Below are positions 61,025 to 64,000 of a stretch of 64,000 nucleotides of DNA, piece after piece. Source of the DNA: Spirosoma sp. KUDC1026 (GTDB lineage Bacteria > Bacteroidota > Bacteroidia > Cytophagales > Spirosomataceae); contig NZ_CP056032.1 in the NCBI RefSeq assembly GCF_013375035.1, forward strand, positions 1 to 64,000, read 5' to 3'. A program made the translations under genes and the position numbers. The notes beneath the pieces were generated by a model. That model was not told the DNA's origin and searched no databases. It was given only the letters and a program-made list of their open reading frames with translations. Position 1 is the first letter of the stretch; each line of letters begins with the position of its first letter.

Positions 61025-62503
61025 CTATTTAATCTTCTCATTGGTTTCAAAATCATACAAGGTCAGTAAACGTAGCGTGTAAAATGCCTGCCAGTAGTCG
61101 CGCAGGGCCAGGATGGCGTCGCGCCGGGCGCGGTCTTTATCCTGCGTGGCGATCCCCAGATCCGTTACGCTCAGGTCACTAAGTTTAAAGCGGTCCTGAG
61201 CAATCTGATAACGTGCCTGCGCAATCTGATCGGCTTCGGCGGTAAGCTCCACCTGCTGTCGGAGCATCTGAATGAGCGTTACCTGCGTGTAAATTTCCTG
61301 TTCAAACGTCCGTTTCGACTGCTCTACCGTTTGTACGGCCAGCTGCTGATTGGCGCGGGCGGTTTCCGTACGCGCTTTGGTACGTCCCCAGGTCATGACG
61401 GGCAGCGCAAACCGAATCTCTACGAACTCCCGATCCTGCGGCCGGGCGTACACGTCCGTCGGACGGACACCACGGTTGGACAGACCGAACTCCGCGTTGA
61501 GCATGGCATTGAGTCCGTTCTCTTTCCGGGCTTTATCAACTGCGCTGTCCGCTTCGAGTAGCCTCCGCTGGAACGCGATCGCTGCCGACCGGTTGGCGAA
61601 CGCCTGCGTCAGGGCCAAATTGATATCGACCGGAAAATCGCCCAGTTGCGTAGGAACGACCAGTTCGAGCAATCGATTCTCGCGGGCACTCAGGTACGAT
61701 CGGAGCTTAAGCGAGGCCACTTCGGCCGTCTGACGCGCCGACGCCAGATCTTTCTGCGCGTTCAGGACGCTGAGTTGCAGTTGCAGCAGATCGTTACGTG
61801 ACACTTTACCCAAGGCCAGTTTGTGCTCCGCTATTTTATAGAGCGTATCGTTGTTGACCCGGTTCGTTTCAGCAATCTGCAGGTTCACCTGCGCCACCAG
61901 CAGTTCAAAATACAGACTCGTGGCGTCGAGTGCCACCTGCTCCATGGCTTCGATGTATTGCTGGTTACTTTCGGCGTATTTCAGCGGCTCGATCCGGCGG
62001 TCCCACTTCATCTGATTATACCGAAACAGTGGCTGATTCAGTCCAATGGCAAACGGAATCCCGTTGTAGAGCACCGTCCGATTCAGGAAGTTATCGAACC
62101 GCTGCAACTGCTGCTGGGCATACACCGATCCGCCCGTCAGCGGAATATTCTGACTCAGCGACAAATTCAGCAGGGAGTTGTTATTCGACACGGGTTGGAA
62201 GGCAATGGTGCCGTCGGGCTGCACCACCTCCACGAATGATCGCGTAAATCCCGGCAAGACGCCATCCAGACTCAGCTGCGGTTTGTAATCAGCCAGAAAC
62301 GAGCGGTACTTCCAGTAGTTTGTTTTACATAACGTAGCCGCCTGTTTCCCCGCGATTGACTGCTCACGGGCTAGTTGGATTACTTCGTCCAGCGTGAGTT
62401 GCTGCGCCCTTCCTGGTATCAGAAAGCTTACCTGCATCAGCAGAAAAAGCCCCCACCAGTACCCTTGTGTCAGCGATCCGATATCACTCTTTCGCTCGTT
62501 CAT
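61025..62503 (-). CDS. TolC-family outer-membrane efflux protein
   Basis: A 492-residue outer-membrane channel subunit. Signal peptide (GLFLLMQVSFLIPGRAQQ) and then two long coiled-coil halves, each with strand segments. The typical opening QQLTLDEVIQLAREQS and the later repeat of the same pattern (ALTQAFANRSAAIAFQRR, about 300-330) are visible. It connects the periplasmic adaptor to the outside. The ATG overlaps the adaptor's stop by four bases (ATGA at 62503-62500), so it is translated with it. It is followed by the twin-hairpin repeat before the ATPase gene. Confidence 0.92.
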   Translation of the reverse strand: MNERKSDIGSLTQGYWWGLFLLMQVSFLIPGRAQQLTLDEVIQLAREQSIAGKQAATLCKTNYWKYRSFLADYKPQLSLDGVLPGFTRSFVEVVQPDGTIAFQPVSNNNSLLNLSLSQNIPLTGGSVYAQQQLQRFDNFLNRTVLYNGIPFAIGLNQPLFRYNQMKWDRRIEPLKYAESNQQYIEAMEQVALDATSLYFELLVAQVNLQIAETNRVNNDTLYKIAEHKLALGKVSRNDLLQLQLSVLNAQKDLASARQTAEVASLKLRSYLSARENRLLELVVPTQLGDFPVDINLALTQAFANRSAAIAFQRRLLEADSAVDKARKENGLNAMLNAEFGLSNRGVRPTDVYARPQDREFVEIRFALPVMTWGRTKARTETARANQQLAVQTVEQSKRTFEQEIYTQVTLIQMLRQQVELTAEADQIAQARYQIAQDRFKLSDLSVTDLGIATQDKDRARRDAILALRDYWQAFYTLRLLTLYDFETNEKIK

Positions 62504-63753
62504 TGGTTCGCAATTGTCAACTCATTCAGATGCTCATACCGGCTCAGGTCGGTTAGGATCACCCGTTCACCCGCCTGCACCCCACTTTTAATCTCGACCC
62601 AGTCGAAGTTCGACAGACCCAGTTCTACCTCCCGCCGGACCGCCCGGTCAGGACCGCTCATAATCCAAACCGACTGTTTGCGTTTGCCTTTAAAGGCCGG
62701 TCCATTTGCTACCCGAACCGCCTGTCCGCTACGATTCGTCACGATGAACACCTCGACTTTCTGGTTGGGACGTAACGACGCGTGCCGGTTGTCGTCCAGC
62801 GACACGGCAAACTGAACGACACCATTCTGCACCGAGGGCTTGATCTGCGTAATCTGCCCCCGTAACGGCGTTTCGTTGATTCTGACAATGACCGGGAGAC
62901 CCATTTTTACCTGTTCGGCGTACATATCAGAGCAGGACGCTTCGATCCGGAAACTACCCAGATCCGCCAGGCGGGCCAGCATCTCGCCTTCGCTCACCGC
63001 CGACCCAATACGTTCGTTGACCCAGGTCAGCACGCCTGCCCGATCGGTTAGAATATCGGCCTGGCGAAGTTTCTGGGACAGCACCTTCAGATTCGTCGCT
63101 TCGATCTGCGCCTGGAGCTGCGATTCCTTGAGGCTGGCCCCCATCGACTCCCGGTTGTAGCTGAGGTCGTTTTCGAGTTGCTTTTTTTCCAGTTGGGCGA
63201 TACGTAACGCGTTCTCGGCGCGGGTAACATCCTCCGGCGTTTGCCCGCCAACTTTTAGCAGCCGCCGGGCGTCTTCTAGCTCGGCTTTTAGCTTATTAAT
63301 GTTTAGGGATTTAATCTGGTCGTTGACATCAGCATCGTACAGGTTCTTATTTAATTTCATCCGGAGCTGATCAATACCATTCTGTTTCAGCGCGAGCTGA
63401 TCCTGAATTTTTTCGTACTCAATCTGCGTGAATGATTTATCAAGTTCCAGGATGGGTTGCTCCGGCCGAACGCGGGTACCGGGCGTGAGCAACACCCGCT
63501 TGATGCTGGCCCGAATGGGGCTGGTAATGATTTGCTCAAAGGCGGGAATGACTTCGCCGGTAGCATTGAGCGTATTTTCAACCGGCCCAACCTGCGCAAC
63601 GGCGGTTCTGATCTCACTGGCGTTGACGGACGTTTTCAGTAACGATTGCAGCCCCGCAACAACAGCAACCAGCCCAACCACGAGTGCCAGGCCAATGAGC
63701 CAGCCGTTTCGGCGCTTTCGAGTGACAAGTTCGGGGGCTAATTCGCGGTCCAT
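62500..63753 (-). CDS. HlyD/MacA-like periplasmic adaptor
   Basis: A 417-residue membrane-fusion protein, first in the efflux operon. One N-terminal helix (NGWLIGLALVVGLVAVVAGL) anchors it. The barrel and lipoyl halves flank a long coiled-coil hairpin (about 110-215; LALKQNGIDQLRMKLNK). NRSGQAVRVANGP and VKSGVQAGERVILT-like IKSGVQAGERVILTDL mark the C-terminal domain. It joins inner-membrane permeases to the TolC channel. The start is ATG 63753, behind the probable sigma-54 promoter with a short leader. Confidence 0.92.
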   Translation of the reverse strand: MDRELAPELVTRKRRNGWLIGLALVVGLVAVVAGLQSLLKTSVNASEIRTAVAQVGPVENTLNATGEVIPAFEQIITSPIRASIKRVLLTPGTRVRPEQPILELDKSFTQIEYEKIQDQLALKQNGIDQLRMKLNKNLYDADVNDQIKSLNINKLKAELEDARRLLKVGGQTPEDVTRAENALRIAQLEKKQLENDLSYNRESMGASLKESQLQAQIEATNLKVLSQKLRQADILTDRAGVLTWVNERIGSAVSEGEMLARLADLGSFRIEASCSDMYAEQVKMGLPVIVRINETPLRGQITQIKPSVQNGVVQFAVSLDDNRHASLRPNQKVEVFIVTNRSGQAVRVANGPAFKGKRKQSVWIMSGPDRAVRREVELGLSNFDWVEIKSGVQAGERVILTDLSRYEHLNELTIANQ

Positions 63754-63780
63754 ACGTTCGTACTAGTTTACGTAGTAGTA

Positions 63781-63796
63781 GCCAAACGACGTGCCA
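63781..63796 (-). promoter_or_regulatory. Probable sigma-54 promoter of the efflux operon
   Basis: Reading leftwards: TGGCACGTCGTTTGGCT. The -24 part TGGCACG is exact. The -12 part is TTGG where TTGC is expected, with GC one base later. The transcript would start near 63770, about 17 bases before the adaptor ATG. Confidence 0.6.
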
Positions 63797-63850
63797 GCAC
63801 TTAACATATTGACAATCAACCGAATTCAAGCAACATAACGTAGTAAACCG

Positions 63851-63882
63851 GTGCGATTCCGCAAAAGCTGTGCGATTCCGCA
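63851..63882. promoter_or_regulatory. Paired activator sites upstream of the efflux promoter
   Basis: GTGCGATTCCGCA occurs exactly twice (63851-63863 and 63870-63882), 19 bases apart start to start, and each is partly palindromic (TGCG...CGCA). They lie about 80-110 bases upstream of the expected start, the usual position for NtrC-type enhancer sites. Confidence 0.6.
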
Positions 63883-64000
63883 CAAATCAGCTCCTTTTCT
63901 GTATTTTCTGTAGCTATTACCGATACTCTGTTCTGTCATGTTGACGAAATAAACAAAATCGCTCCCGTCCCTGAACAGACCATTAATATGTATATTTCGA

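Noticed and set aside
1..64000. tRNA, rRNA or CRISPR array
   Set aside because: I found no cloverleaf-like sequence, rRNA segment or regularly spaced direct repeats in the intergenic regions; a tRNAscan/Infernal run would settle it.

Overview
The window looks like a chromosomal segment of a Bacteroidota bacterium, most likely a Cytophagales member close to Spirosoma. This is inferred from gene content and style, not from a database search. Supporting signs are a SusC/SusD pair, a C-terminal T9SS sorting domain on a secreted protease, Bacteroidota-type promoters (TTTG, about 20 bases, then TAnnTTTG), few Shine-Dalgarno sequences, and the run nusB-ytxH-DUF1573-yajC-ybbR-coaE. Most of the sequence is moderately GC-rich. 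One stretch (about 18.5-24.8 kb) is strikingly AT-rich. No rRNA, tRNA, CRISPR array or insertion sequence was found.

Layout. 1-5.6 kb: start of a probable ATP-grasp protein, leucyl aminopeptidase, an esterase, a DUF389 membrane protein and an NhaP-type antiporter. 5.6-8.4 kb: a small defence patch with a Septu-like ATPase/HNH pair (ptuA-ptuB type) and a PIN toxin-antitoxin pair. 8.4-18.5 kb: an ABC exporter, the nusB-to-coaE housekeeping run, an amidase, lipoproteins and a sugar nucleotidyltransferase. 18.5-24.8 kb: the AT-rich island with two overlapping large genes. One encodes an N-terminal NERD nuclease-like domain fused to an SF1 helicase-like region whose ATPase motifs look lost. The other encodes a long helical-repeat protein ending in OB-like barrels. 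I recognise no described system with this composition, and it is the best candidate here for something new.

24.8-45.4 kb: gamma-glutamyltransferase, a MacB-like permease, GlgE maltosyltransferase, a GH9 endoglucanase, a PAP2/haloperoxidase-like lipoprotein lacking its catalytic histidines, MoaA, an unsecreted NMT1-type binding protein, a polysaccharide deacetylase, a SusC/SusD/lipoprotein operon and a DUF1624 acyltransferase-like protein. 45.6-54.3 kb: a large T9SS-secreted subtilase with a duplicated 175-residue module, then YkvA, TatA, GatA, a LysM lytic transglycosylase and RuvA.

54.3-63.8 kb: a tripartite efflux locus read leftwards: adaptor, TolC, ABC ATPase and two FtsX-type permeases, followed by an NtrC-type sigma-54 activator and its histidine kinase. 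Upstream of the adaptor lie a near-consensus sigma-54 promoter and two identical 13-base sites, so the locus appears to carry its own control circuit. The longer junctions inside this locus are filled with different short repeats. One of them, a twin-hairpin element, has a second copy at 28.1 kb.
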